From: MWDV01 sp002070715
GTDB taxonomy: Bacteria; Verrucomicrobiota; Verrucomicrobiia; Limisphaerales; MWDV01
Length of the DNA stretch: 64,000 bases
Assembly (NCBI GenBank): GCA_035411585.1
Contig: DAONTI010000003.1
Span: forward strand, 130,829-194,828
Direction: 5' to 3'
Shown here: one piece after another, positions 37,059 through 45,060 of the stretch
Layout: every line of letters starts with the position of its first letter
How positions within the stretch are numbered: the first letter of the stretch is position 1
Notes under the pieces: model-generated
Told to the model about the DNA's origin: nothing
Database searches by the model: none
Seen by the model: the letters and a program-made list of their open reading frames with translations, nothing else
Made by a program: the position numbers and the translations under genes

Positions 37059-38156
37059 TCAAGCGGGCTGTTGTTGGGTCAGGCAATGGAGGGTGCCAAA
37101 GCCCAGGACCAGATCCACGGCGTGAATCCCGATGACGGGCCGATCCGGGAACAACTCGCCCAGGCGCCCCAGCGCCACCCGGTCGTTTGGATCATTAAAC
37201 GTGGGGACCAGCACGCCGGCGTTGCAGATGTAAAAATTGGCGTAACTGGCGGGCAGCCGGTAACCGTCAAAATACAGCGGCGCTGGCATGGGCAAGGGCA
37301 CCACTTCCGGCCGCGACCCATCTTCGAGGCGAAAATCCTGGACGCGCTCCCAATTTTCCGCCAGCGGACGGTAATTGACCTCGCGGCGATTGGTTTCCTG
37401 GACGAGCACCAGCGTGCGCGGATTGACGAACCGGCAGATGTCATCAATGTGCCCGTGGGTGTCGTCTCCCACCAGCCCGTTCAACAGCCAGAGCACGTTC
37501 CGCACGCCAAAGTAATTCCGGAACGCGGTTTCATAATCGGCGCGCGTCAGCCCCGGATTCCGCACTTGCACTTGGGGATCCAGATAACACTCCTCCGTTG
37601 TCAGGAGGGTGCCGGCGCCGTTCACCTCAATTCCACCGCCTTCCATGACGAAATCCCGTCCCTGGCACTGCGCCTTGAACAAACGCTTCTTGAGCCAGCG
37701 CGCGGCGGTCTCGGGCACTTTCCGGTCTTTCGGCCAGTCGTCGTATTTCGCCCAGGCATTGAAATGAAAATGCACAATCGCCGTCTCCGCCTTTGGCCGG
37801 GTCCGCCGCACAAAAAGCGGCCCGCTGTCGCGCGTCCAACCGCGGTTGGTCGGATGCACGATGAATTCCACGTTCTTCAAACTGCCGCCGGTCCGCTGCA
37901 AATAACGCGCCGCCAATTTTTGTTCGGTCAGGTTGCGGACCAGAAGCCGCACACGTTCCCCGGGCGTAATCTTGCGCACGATCTCACCGTAAACCCAGCG
38001 AATGGTATCCAGTTTATCCGGCCAATCGGTGGGATTGTGCGGCCACCCGAGCCACGTGGCCTCGTGTTTTTCCCATTCGGCGGGCATGGAAAATCCCAGG
38101 GCGGCCGGGGTTTGTTCTGATGGTTTGGAGCTGCTTGCCATATTGCCGGCCAGCAT
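37059..38156 (-). CDS. aguA: Agmatine deiminase / peptidyl-arginine deiminase family protein
   Basis: 365 aa (360 from the second ATG at 38141). The start of the conserved region is GFSMPAEWEKHEATWLGWPHN. VMEGGGIEVNGAGTLLTTEECYL, HGHIDDICRFVNPRTLVLVQ and the C-terminal GFGTLHCLTQQQP (catalytic Cys near residue 358) are hallmark motifs of agmatine deiminase, which converts agmatine to N-carbamoylputrescine and ammonia. The Glu/His/Asp/Cys set is intact. A partner N-carbamoylputrescine amidohydrolase is not in the window. It is likely co-transcribed with hemB. Confidence 0.92.
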   Translation of the reverse strand: MLAGNMASSSKPSEQTPAALGFSMPAEWEKHEATWLGWPHNPTDWPDKLDTIRWVYGEIVRKITPGERVRLLVRNLTEQKLAARYLQRTGGSLKNVEFIVHPTNRGWTRDSGPLFVRRTRPKAETAIVHFHFNAWAKYDDWPKDRKVPETAARWLKKRLFKAQCQGRDFVMEGGGIEVNGAGTLLTTEECYLDPQVQVRNPGLTRADYETAFRNYFGVRNVLWLLNGLVGDDTHGHIDDICRFVNPRTLVLVQETNRREVNYRPLAENWERVQDFRLEDGSRPEVVPLPMPAPLYFDGYRLPASYANFYICNAGVLVPTFNDPNDRVALGRLGELFPDRPVIGIHAVDLVLGFGTLHCLTQQQPA

Positions 38157-38242
38157 AACGGGCGGAGAATGCCAAGTCCATCCGGCGCCGCCGGCCTCTC
38201 CGTGGCAGAGTTTTTTGCGGCTTTACCCGCCCGATGTGCCGG

Positions 38243-38698
38243 TCAAATCACGTACACAAAACCGGCCGCCGTTTTTTCGCGTTGTTGGCGGACGCGATTG
38301 CACAAGTCGGCCAACGTCACCTGTTCGAGCACCTTGAACAGGGCTTCCTGAGCTTCCTGCATGACGCCTTGAATGGCGGTGACAACATCATCCGGCGCCG
38401 GGCTGCCGGAGGCAGCGGCATCTTCCGCCGGGGGCGTGGTAAAACCCTGCAGATGGCGGAGCAACGCGGCCAGGGTGATGTCCCGCGGCGCGCGGGCCAA
38501 CCGGTATCCCCCCGCCACCCCTCGCCGGCTCTCGAGAAAGCCGCCCATCCGCAAATCGTTCAGGATTTGCTCCAGAAAACGCCGCGGAATGTGTTGTTGA
38601 TCGGCAATAGCGCGAATGCGGGTGAGGCCCTGTTCGTAGGTTTCGCCCAAAACAATTAAGGCCCGCAGTGCGTATTCATCGCGGACGGATAATTTCAT
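38243..38698 (-). CDS. Rrf2-family transcriptional regulator
   Basis: 151 aa. MKLSVRDEYALRALIVLGETYEQG followed by RIRAIADQQHIPRRFLEQILNDLRMGGFLESRRGVAGGYRLAR is the Rrf2 winged helix with the GGY/GGF wing. The IscR/NsrR three-cysteine cluster is absent: only one Cys occurs (TLADLCNRV), so it probably does not bind a canonical Fe-S cluster, and resembles CymR-like members. The central loop is Ala/Pro-rich. It stands alone, with tRNA-Leu on the opposite strand. Confidence 0.88.
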   Translation of the reverse strand: MKLSVRDEYALRALIVLGETYEQGLTRIRAIADQQHIPRRFLEQILNDLRMGGFLESRRGVAGGYRLARAPRDITLAALLRHLQGFTTPPAEDAAASGSPAPDDVVTAIQGVMQEAQEALFKVLEQVTLADLCNRVRQQREKTAAGFVYVI

Positions 38699-38906
38699 GC
38701 CGGGAGCTTACCAATCGTCCGTCCGCAGGCAAAGCCTGATACGACAGACCGCTCCGGCCCCCAATCCGCGTCCAGCCGCACCATCGGGATTGGCGAGACG
38801 TAGCCGGCGAGGTTGCCAACCCTTTTGGCAGAACGACCAACGCTGGTTTCATGGGGTAAAACGCGCTTGAGATTTGGGCGCGCGAACGGCAGGGTTCCTG
38901 CACGAC

Positions 38907-38990
38907 GCGCGCGTGGCGGAATGGCAGACGCGCCAGACTTAGGATCTGGTTCCGCAAGGAGTGGAGGTTCAAATCCTCTCGCGCGCACCA
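38907..38990 (+). tRNA. tRNA-Leu (anticodon UAG)
   Basis: Acceptor GCGCGCG/CGCGCGC with discriminator A and CCA encoded. The anticodon stem CCAGA/TCTGG encloses CTTAGGA with anticodon TAG. A short class II variable arm (TTCCGCAAGGAGT) and T-arm GAGG-TTCAAAT-CCTC follow. It reads CUA/CUG leucine codons; length is 84 nt with CCA. Confidence 0.95.
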
Positions 38991-39155
38991 TTTTTATCGG
39001 GCTTTGTCACCGGTCGGTATAGTTGTGCAGAATCGCCGGGAGGTTTCCCGAACCGGAAGCTCCAAGTGGAGCGAATATGCCGCATATCGTTGGCGGGGTT
39101 GCCGCTCCAAGTCTTGGAGCCTCACCCCGCACAGATTCAGCCGCCCCGGCAAGGA

Positions 39156-40139
39156 TTAAAACAGGCTGTTCACCGCAATACCCAGCACACTCAATGGGCC
39201 CTGGTCTTCCAAACCCTCTGTAGCCTTGTCGAGCTTTTGCAAGGTCAGCTTGGCGTTCTTGAAGAGGCTGTCGTCGTTCACCAGCTTGCCCACCGATCCC
39301 TCGCCGCGATTAATCTTCTGGAGGATCTCTTTGAGGTTCGTCATGGAAGCGGTGGTTTCGTGGTAAAGGGTTTCATCCTTCACCAGCCGGCCCACGGTGC
39401 CCCGGCCGGCGTTGATGTCGTTGACAATCGCGCGCGCATCTGCCACGGCGGCCCGGATCTCGTCACTGGTCTGCGCCAGATTCTGATTCAGATTGGACAC
39501 CGTGGTGAGGGCCGAGGTGTAGAGGGTGTCCTCCATGATCAAACGGCCCACGGTGCCCTGCCCGGATGAGATTTGCGCGGTGATGTTCGAGACGTTTTGC
39601 AGGGAGACACGCACGCTGTCGCGGTTTTCACTGAAGAAGGCGGTAATGCTGCTGGCCAGGTTCTGCACTTCGTCGCCCGCGAAATTCTTGGTGAGATTCT
39701 CCACGCCGGACGCCACGTTATCGAGTTTGGCCACCAAGGCGGCGAGATCGGCCTGCTCGGTCGTGGCCAGCACGGTGCCGTTCTCGACAAGGTGCGCACC
39801 GGGGGAGCCGAAGGAAACCGCGACGATGTTTTGTCCCATCAACCCGGTGAACCGGATGGTGGCGACGCTGTCGGTTTTAACCTCATGCTGGGCGTTCAAT
39901 TTCATCGTCACGCGCACCTTGCCTTCCGCCAAGGTGATGGCTTCGACGCGTCCAATGTCCACGCCCGCCATTTTGACGCGGTCGCCGACCTTGAGTTCCT
40001 GCGCGCTTTTGAAATCAGCGTGGATGCGCAGGCCGCGGCGGAAGCGGTCCATGCCCCCGGCCATTTCCAAAACCAGCACTCCGGCAATCAGGGCGAGAGC
40101 CACAAAGAGGCCCAAACGAGTTTCCAGTGAATCTTTCAT
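39156..40139 (-). CDS. mlaD: MCE/MlaD-family substrate-binding protein
   Basis: 327 aa. An N-terminal membrane anchor (LGLFVALALIAGVLVLEM) precedes a single MCE domain (FKSAQELKVGDRVKMAGVDIGRVEAITL ... VATIRFTGLMGQNIVAVSFG). The region from ~150 on is long and helical with repeated MEDTLYxxA/LVxDETLYxxT/VNDDSLFxxA units (GTVGRLI/LV, GSVGKLV), typical of long-tailed MCE proteins that form a hydrophobic tunnel. MlaD binds lipid substrates between the inner-membrane permease and the outer membrane. It is last in an operon, with its ATG overlapping the mlaF stop by 4 nt. Confidence 0.9.
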   Translation of the reverse strand: MKDSLETRLGLFVALALIAGVLVLEMAGGMDRFRRGLRIHADFKSAQELKVGDRVKMAGVDIGRVEAITLAEGKVRVTMKLNAQHEVKTDSVATIRFTGLMGQNIVAVSFGSPGAHLVENGTVLATTEQADLAALVAKLDNVASGVENLTKNFAGDEVQNLASSITAFFSENRDSVRVSLQNVSNITAQISSGQGTVGRLIMEDTLYTSALTTVSNLNQNLAQTSDEIRAAVADARAIVNDINAGRGTVGRLVKDETLYHETTASMTNLKEILQKINRGEGSVGKLVNDDSLFKNAKLTLQKLDKATEGLEDQGPLSVLGIAVNSLF

Positions 40140-40912
40140 GATGCGTCCTTTCGGTCATTGGGTTTTAATCCGGCTTGGAGAAAATGTTGAACCACCGGGT
40201 CGGCGTGATTCCGGATGGCCGCCGGCCGGTCCACCGCCAGCAACCGGCCCTCGTGGATCAGCGCAATCCGGTCGGCGATGTTGAAGGCCAGATCGCGATC
40301 GTGCGAAACCACCAGTGAGGTAACCTGAATCCGCCGCTGCAGATTCAGCATTTCTTCACCGATGGCCACCGCCGAAAGCGGGTCCAACTCGCTCGTCGGT
40401 TCGTCGTACAAAATCAACTGCGGTTCGATAACCAGCGCGCGTGCGATGGCCACACGTTTTTTCATGCCGCCTGACAGGTCGCCCGGCATCTTGTGAGCCG
40501 TGTCTTTCAATCCCACCGCTTCAAGTTTCTCCGCAACCACCCGCGCAATTTCCTCCGGCGATTTGAGCCGGTGTTCCGTCAGATACAATCCGACGTTTTC
40601 GCCCACCGTCAGCGATTGGAGCAACGCCCCGGACTGGAACACCATGGCCATGCGATGCCGGGCCATGACCTCGGGGGCGCCAATAGGCTCGCCCTCGATG
40701 AGGATTTCTCCGGCGTCAGGGGTTTCCAAGCCGATCAAATGCCGGAGCAACACACTCTTGCCGCTGCCGCTCGGTCCCATGATGACAAAGATTTCGCCCG
40801 GCTCGACCTCGAAATCTAATCCCTTGAGGACTTCCTGATTGCCGTAACTTTTGCGCAAACCGCGCACTTGGACGCGGACACCGCCGGATGTGGAGGAGGT
40901 ATTGTGCATCAT
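40136..40912 (-). CDS. mlaF: Mla-type ABC transporter ATP-binding protein
   Basis: 258 aa ABC ATPase. Walker A GPSGSGKS, signature LSGGMKKRVAIARAL, Walker B LILYDEPTSELDP, and the H-loop SHDRDLAF. The sequence LSGGMKKRVAIARALxxxPxLILYDEPT is characteristic of the MlaF/Ttg2A lipid transport subfamily. It energises phospholipid movement between the membranes together with MlaE and MlaD. The ATG overlaps the mlaE stop as ATGA, and its own stop overlaps the mlaD start the same way, so all three are translationally coupled. Confidence 0.92.
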   Translation of the reverse strand: MMHNTSSTSGGVRVQVRGLRKSYGNQEVLKGLDFEVEPGEIFVIMGPSGSGKSVLLRHLIGLETPDAGEILIEGEPIGAPEVMARHRMAMVFQSGALLQSLTVGENVGLYLTEHRLKSPEEIARVVAEKLEAVGLKDTAHKMPGDLSGGMKKRVAIARALVIEPQLILYDEPTSELDPLSAVAIGEEMLNLQRRIQVTSLVVSHDRDLAFNIADRIALIHEGRLLAVDRPAAIRNHADPVVQHFLQAGLKPNDRKDAS

Positions 40913-41646
40913 GAAACCAGCATCCGGGTGAGAAAGTAGTCAAAGATCACGATCAAAACGATCGAGTTGACCACGGCTTTGGTGACCGAACGCCCGATCC
41001 CCCGCGGTCCCCCGCGCGTGATCAGGCCTTGGTGACAGGAAACCGTTCCGACGATCAAAGCGAAAATAAAACTCTTGAACACGCCGTGAACGACATCCTC
41101 CAGCGACACGATGTCGCGCAAATTATCGAAGAAAGCTTGAAACCCGATGGCGATGTGGGCGTTGTGGGCGGCCACCACCGCCCCGCCAAACCAACCCACC
41201 ATGATGGAGATGGTCACCAGCATGGGTAGGGCGGTGGCCAGGGCAACCATGCGTGGCAGCACCAGATAATGGATTGGATTGATGTTCATCGTCCGCAGCG
41301 CGTCAATCTCCTGGTACACCCGCATGGATCCGATTTCCGCCGCCATGGCCGAACCGTTCCGACCGGCGATGAGAATGGCCATCATGACCGGGGCCAGCTC
41401 CTTGGCGATGGTGATACCGACGATGCCGCCGAGAAAATTGCCAATCCCCCGCTCGACCAGCACCGGTCCGCTCTGGAGCGCAATGACAGCACCGATGAAA
41501 AACGACAACACGCACACCATGAACAAGCTGGCGTTGCCCACCTCGAAAAACTGGTCAAAGACCTTGCGCCGCTGCCGCCAGATAAACGGCAACGCGCGCA
41601 GGGTGCGCCCAAACAGCAGCGCCATTTCACCGATGTCCCGAAACAT
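40909..41646 (-). CDS. mlaE: Mla-type ABC transporter permease
   Basis: 245 aa from the ATG at 41646. Hydrophobic with about five to six membrane helices. FFIGAVIALQSG, GITIAKELAPVMMAILIAGRNGSAMAAEIGSMRVYQEIDAL and FGGAVVAAHNA match the MlaE/permease (DUF140) family, including the conserved E-x-GSM-V-EIDAL loop that contacts the ATPase. It is the inner-membrane part of a phospholipid transporter. The open frame continues 60 codons upstream but that part is Arg/Cys-rich. The start lies 20 nt inside the end of the repeat-rich gene upstream, so the two are coupled. Confidence 0.9.
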   Translation of the reverse strand: MFRDIGEMALLFGRTLRALPFIWRQRRKVFDQFFEVGNASLFMVCVLSFFIGAVIALQSGPVLVERGIGNFLGGIVGITIAKELAPVMMAILIAGRNGSAMAAEIGSMRVYQEIDALRTMNINPIHYLVLPRMVALATALPMLVTISIMVGWFGGAVVAAHNAHIAIGFQAFFDNLRDIVSLEDVVHGVFKSFIFALIVGTVSCHQGLITRGGPRGIGRSVTKAVVNSIVLIVIFDYFLTRMLVS

Positions 41647-43084
41647 AGTCTGCGGAGGCCGGACGCCGGCCCAGCGGCAGGTAGAATAGCCGGCAGCGAC
41701 GCCCGTGCGAGTCGAATTCGTGCTGAACCAAACCAAACAGAAAAGAACGCTTGCGGGTTTCCGGCGTGGTTTCCTGCCGGTAGAGATTCCATAACAACGA
41801 TTGACTGGCGGCGCCGGTTTTCGCATTGCGCTCCGCGCGCCAGAGGGACCACAGCGGCGACCAGTTGCGTTCGATGCTTTTATTGTTGGGCACCAGCGGT
41901 TCGAGCGGCGCCAGCCATTGCACGCGGGTGTTTCCCTCGAAATCCCGCCGATGCGTAAAAAGCGGCCAGAGGTCCGTGCTTTGCCGCCGCGCCTGGGTTT
42001 CCGTGTGATGTTCGTTCACCCGCGAGTAAAGAAAGAACAACAGCCGGGTGCGCTCCCGGTCCAGCGGCGCGGATTGGAGCCGGTTGTATTTGTAAACCGG
42101 CCAGAGATAAAAATCGCTTTGTAAATGGGCATTGGCGGCGTGGCCAAACAACGGCCAGACGCGCGAGGTGGTTTTCCCGGGGCGGCGGGCAAATACGATG
42201 AAGGGCCACGGAGCGCCAACCTCGCGATAGTGCCGCTCGCGATCCTCCGTCAGCGTGAGGCCCAACGGCCAGAGGTAGGTGGTGGAATCCCGTTGCGGCG
42301 AACGAGTGTAACTGTAAAACGGCAGTAGAGCCTGATGATGCTCCGGCTGCTCGGTGCCCAACCGCAACCATTGCTCCAGATACAACGGCCAGAGGACAAA
42401 TCGTTTCTCATGCCCCGGAAGGGTTTCCACATCGTCCCAGGTGTTCGTGCGCACCGTCGTGGTTTTGTATTCGGTGCCGTACAGCGGCCAGCATTGCCAT
42501 CCGCGCAGGCCCTCGCCTTCGCGCCGATGAAAAAGAGGATAAAGATAATTGTGGGTCACCACCTCCTGCTTGCGCGTCTGACTGTAGGCGGGGAACAGGA
42601 CAAACCGGATTTCATCGCGGAAAAAACGATTGCGGAGTTGCCCGTAAAGCGGGAACAGCGCGGTGTAATTCTCCTCCGGCTGATCGCCGCGTTGCTGAAA
42701 ATAGAGGGGGAACAATGTGAACCGTCGGGTAGCGGCGCCGGCCTGGTCTTCGCCGCCCGCCCAACTGAAGAGTTGGAGTATTTGCCAACGGGATTCGCTG
42801 CCGATGCGATCATACGTGAGCACCGGATACAACAGATCAAAATCCACCCGGTCCGCCTCCGTGGTGCGTCCCGCGGAACACACCGGCGGGACGGCCCATT
42901 GGCGGAACTCGTCCCGCTGCTCGGATTGAAACAGCGGACCGAGGATTTCCGTGCGCGTGCCCTCGGTCAGCGTGAGCGGGAAATGCGCGAACCCGGGACC
43001 GGCAGACCATGCCCCGGCCCGGGACGGCGGAAAGAGGATCCCGACGCCGAGCGCAAGCAGGCAGATGACGGTCTTCTGAACCAC
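41627..43084 (-). CDS. Unrecognised exported protein with tandem WPL(F/Y) repeats, upstream of mlaEFD
   Basis: 485 aa from a GTG at 43084. A signal peptide (TVICLLALGVGILFPPSRAGAW) is followed by 12 or more degenerate repeats of about 25-40 aa with the core (F/Y/W)x(L)(F/W)PL(F/Y): TLFPLYFQQR, ALFPLYGQLR, VLFPAYSQTR, YLYPLFHRR, QCWPLYGTEY, VLWPLYLEQW, ALLPFYSYTR, YLWPLGLTLT, RVWPLFGHAA, YLWPVYKYNR, DLWPLFTHRR. Alternating hydrophobic strand plus polar loop suggests an outer-membrane or periplasmic beta structure. I do not recognise a family. The 3' end overlaps mlaE by 20 nt, so it belongs to the mla operon and may be its envelope partner (inferred). Confidence 0.78.
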   Translation of the reverse strand: MVQKTVICLLALGVGILFPPSRAGAWSAGPGFAHFPLTLTEGTRTEILGPLFQSEQRDEFRQWAVPPVCSAGRTTEADRVDFDLLYPVLTYDRIGSESRWQILQLFSWAGGEDQAGAATRRFTLFPLYFQQRGDQPEENYTALFPLYGQLRNRFFRDEIRFVLFPAYSQTRKQEVVTHNYLYPLFHRREGEGLRGWQCWPLYGTEYKTTTVRTNTWDDVETLPGHEKRFVLWPLYLEQWLRLGTEQPEHHQALLPFYSYTRSPQRDSTTYLWPLGLTLTEDRERHYREVGAPWPFIVFARRPGKTTSRVWPLFGHAANAHLQSDFYLWPVYKYNRLQSAPLDRERTRLLFFLYSRVNEHHTETQARRQSTDLWPLFTHRRDFEGNTRVQWLAPLEPLVPNNKSIERNWSPLWSLWRAERNAKTGAASQSLLWNLYRQETTPETRKRSFLFGLVQHEFDSHGRRCRLFYLPLGRRPASADYVSGHR

Positions 43085-43193
43085 AAGAATACAATCGTGT
43101 TGGCTGGCCGCAGTAAGCCGGTTGGCGCAGCCTTCGTCAAGTCAAGGAGGTGAACCGGCTTGCGTCCGGCGTTGGCATTCGTATCCTGCCGGC

Positions 43194-44969
43194 GTGACGT
43201 CCGCGCCTGATAATTTCCCGAATCCTTTCGAAGCCACTCCACCGCCTCCAGCCCAGGCGCTCCGGTCGGGGCACGTTCCCTTCCGTCTGCCACCGCCGCT
43301 GCCCCGCGATGCCAAACCCATCAATTTGTTGGGCGTAAAATATTTGCATCTCAAGACGCGGGATGGGGACGACATGTATCTGACGCGTTTCGGGCAGCCG
43401 TTTTGGGAGCACTTGTTGCCGGAAAACTGGTACGCCAAAGACTGGTTTGAAGCCAACCGGGAGCGGCTGGTGGGGACGAGCTTGGTGTATCTCGTTCCCA
43501 CGCGCCGTATTCGCGGCATGGAACTGGAATTGGTGGTCAAGTGGTCCCGCGTGGGCGAGGAGGTGCCGCTTGACACAATGAGCATCAACCGGTTCGTCAA
43601 CGCCGAGTTCAACAGTCCTTTTGAGGAGTTTGCGCTGGTGATGGAATTGCGGGCGGGCGGCGCCGGGGCGCCGGAGTTGCGCATCATGACCCAGAAACCG
43701 CTGGCCATTTTTGTGCCGTCGGAACGTTTGCAGCTTTGGCAGACCGGCCGGTCGGAAAGCCGCATCGCCGCCAAGCTGGCGCGCCATCCGGACGTGGAAC
43801 TGGACATCCTCCGGCAATACGTGGTCGTTTACGGCTGGATCAAGGGACTAGACATCACCGAGCTCGCCACCTTGCGCGGGTTGTCGCCCGACCTGCGGCA
43901 GGAATTGTATCAACGCACCACCGAGCGGGTGACACACGATCTGGAGCGAAAAGGCTATCGCATGGCGGACATGAAACCCGCGCATATCATCGTGCGCCAA
44001 CGCGAGGATGGCAGTCTGCTGCGCCAGCCCGATGGGCAGATGGTTTACGCGCTGGTGGATTACGAGTTGCTTGAACGCACGCCGGAACACGAAGCGGCCG
44101 TGCGCAGCGTGCATCGGCGGCATTACCTCACGCACATGGCCCGGCGGTTCGACGTCGCCACGGACAACCCCCTGCCCGTCCATCTGCGCGCCACCAATCT
44201 GCTCGGCGTGGATTACATCTTCGGACACGCGGAAAGCACGGGCGGCCTGCTCTGGGTCGTGGGCAAAGATCCGGACCTCTTCAACTACTTCCTGCCGGAA
44301 CGCTGGCGGCGCACGCCCAAGGAATCGTTGTCGCGCACCAACGCCGTGTTCAAAACCCGCACCAAGGACAACATCAACCTGGTCTGGCGCGTCTCGCGCG
44401 TCGGCGACACGCCGGGGGCGGATGAGAACGGCCGACGCCGCCCGGAATTGCTGGAGCATGGTTTCAACGCGCCCTTTGAAGAGTTTGCCCATGCGCTGGC
44501 GATGAGCCGGGCGGTGCGCACCATTTATCCCCGCGCCATTTACATGACCGGACCGCGCCCCGACCCCGCGCGGGTGGTTGCCGATCGCCGGCGTTACGAT
44601 CAGTTGAGCCACCTGCTCACCCCTGAGGGCAAACCCGTGCTCACGGAAGGCCGCGAATACATCACGGTCTGGGGATTTTGGAATGGTCCGGACGAATTGC
44701 TCGCCTCCCAGGACGGCCCGTATTACCGCGGCATCAATGCCGAAGCGGCCTTGGCGGAGGGATTGATCAATGAAGCGACGCTGGCCGATTTGATGGAGCG
44801 CATGGTGCGCCGGTTGCGGCAGGCGGGCTACGAGGATTTGAACCTGAAACCCGATCATCTGCTGATCTCCTTCAATCCCCAACAGCAGATGGTGACCGAT
44901 ACCTGGGGCAAACCCGAATTGCGCCTGTGCAATTTCGAGTTTGTGCGCCAATGCCGGACGCCGGACTGA
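43194..44969 (+). CDS. Duplicated kinase-like protein (kinase-pseudokinase fusion)
   Basis: 591 aa from the GTG at 43194 (a TTG start at 43122 is also open). Two similar halves: NLLGVKYLH...FEEFALVME / NLLGVDYIF...FEEFAHALA, each followed by a kinase C-lobe. Half 1 has GYRMADMKPAHIIV (catalytic-loop D259, K261, with H264 where Asn is usual) and LVDYELL (D289 as the DFG-type Asp). Half 2 has GYEDLNLKPDHLLI, where the catalytic Asp is N550, and LCNFEFV with N580, so it looks catalytically dead. An N-terminal Pro-rich segment precedes them. Targets are unknown. It is divergent from the repeat protein/mla operon and convergent with purL. Confidence 0.68.
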   Translation: MTSAPDNFPNPFEATPPPPAQALRSGHVPFRLPPPLPRDAKPINLLGVKYLHLKTRDGDDMYLTRFGQPFWEHLLPENWYAKDWFEANRERLVGTSLVYLVPTRRIRGMELELVVKWSRVGEEVPLDTMSINRFVNAEFNSPFEEFALVMELRAGGAGAPELRIMTQKPLAIFVPSERLQLWQTGRSESRIAAKLARHPDVELDILRQYVVVYGWIKGLDITELATLRGLSPDLRQELYQRTTERVTHDLERKGYRMADMKPAHIIVRQREDGSLLRQPDGQMVYALVDYELLERTPEHEAAVRSVHRRHYLTHMARRFDVATDNPLPVHLRATNLLGVDYIFGHAESTGGLLWVVGKDPDLFNYFLPERWRRTPKESLSRTNAVFKTRTKDNINLVWRVSRVGDTPGADENGRRRPELLEHGFNAPFEEFAHALAMSRAVRTIYPRAIYMTGPRPDPARVVADRRRYDQLSHLLTPEGKPVLTEGREYITVWGFWNGPDELLASQDGPYYRGINAEAALAEGLINEATLADLMERMVRRLRQAGYEDLNLKPDHLLISFNPQQQMVTDTWGKPELRLCNFEFVRQCRTPD

Positions 44970-45060
44970 GCGGAAATTTTGAGGGGATCGCTTTCCTTGG
45001 ATTCGGATTATTCATCGTCCAGGGAAAAGCCCCCGCAGCCAGACTCAAGCCCGCCGGGCA

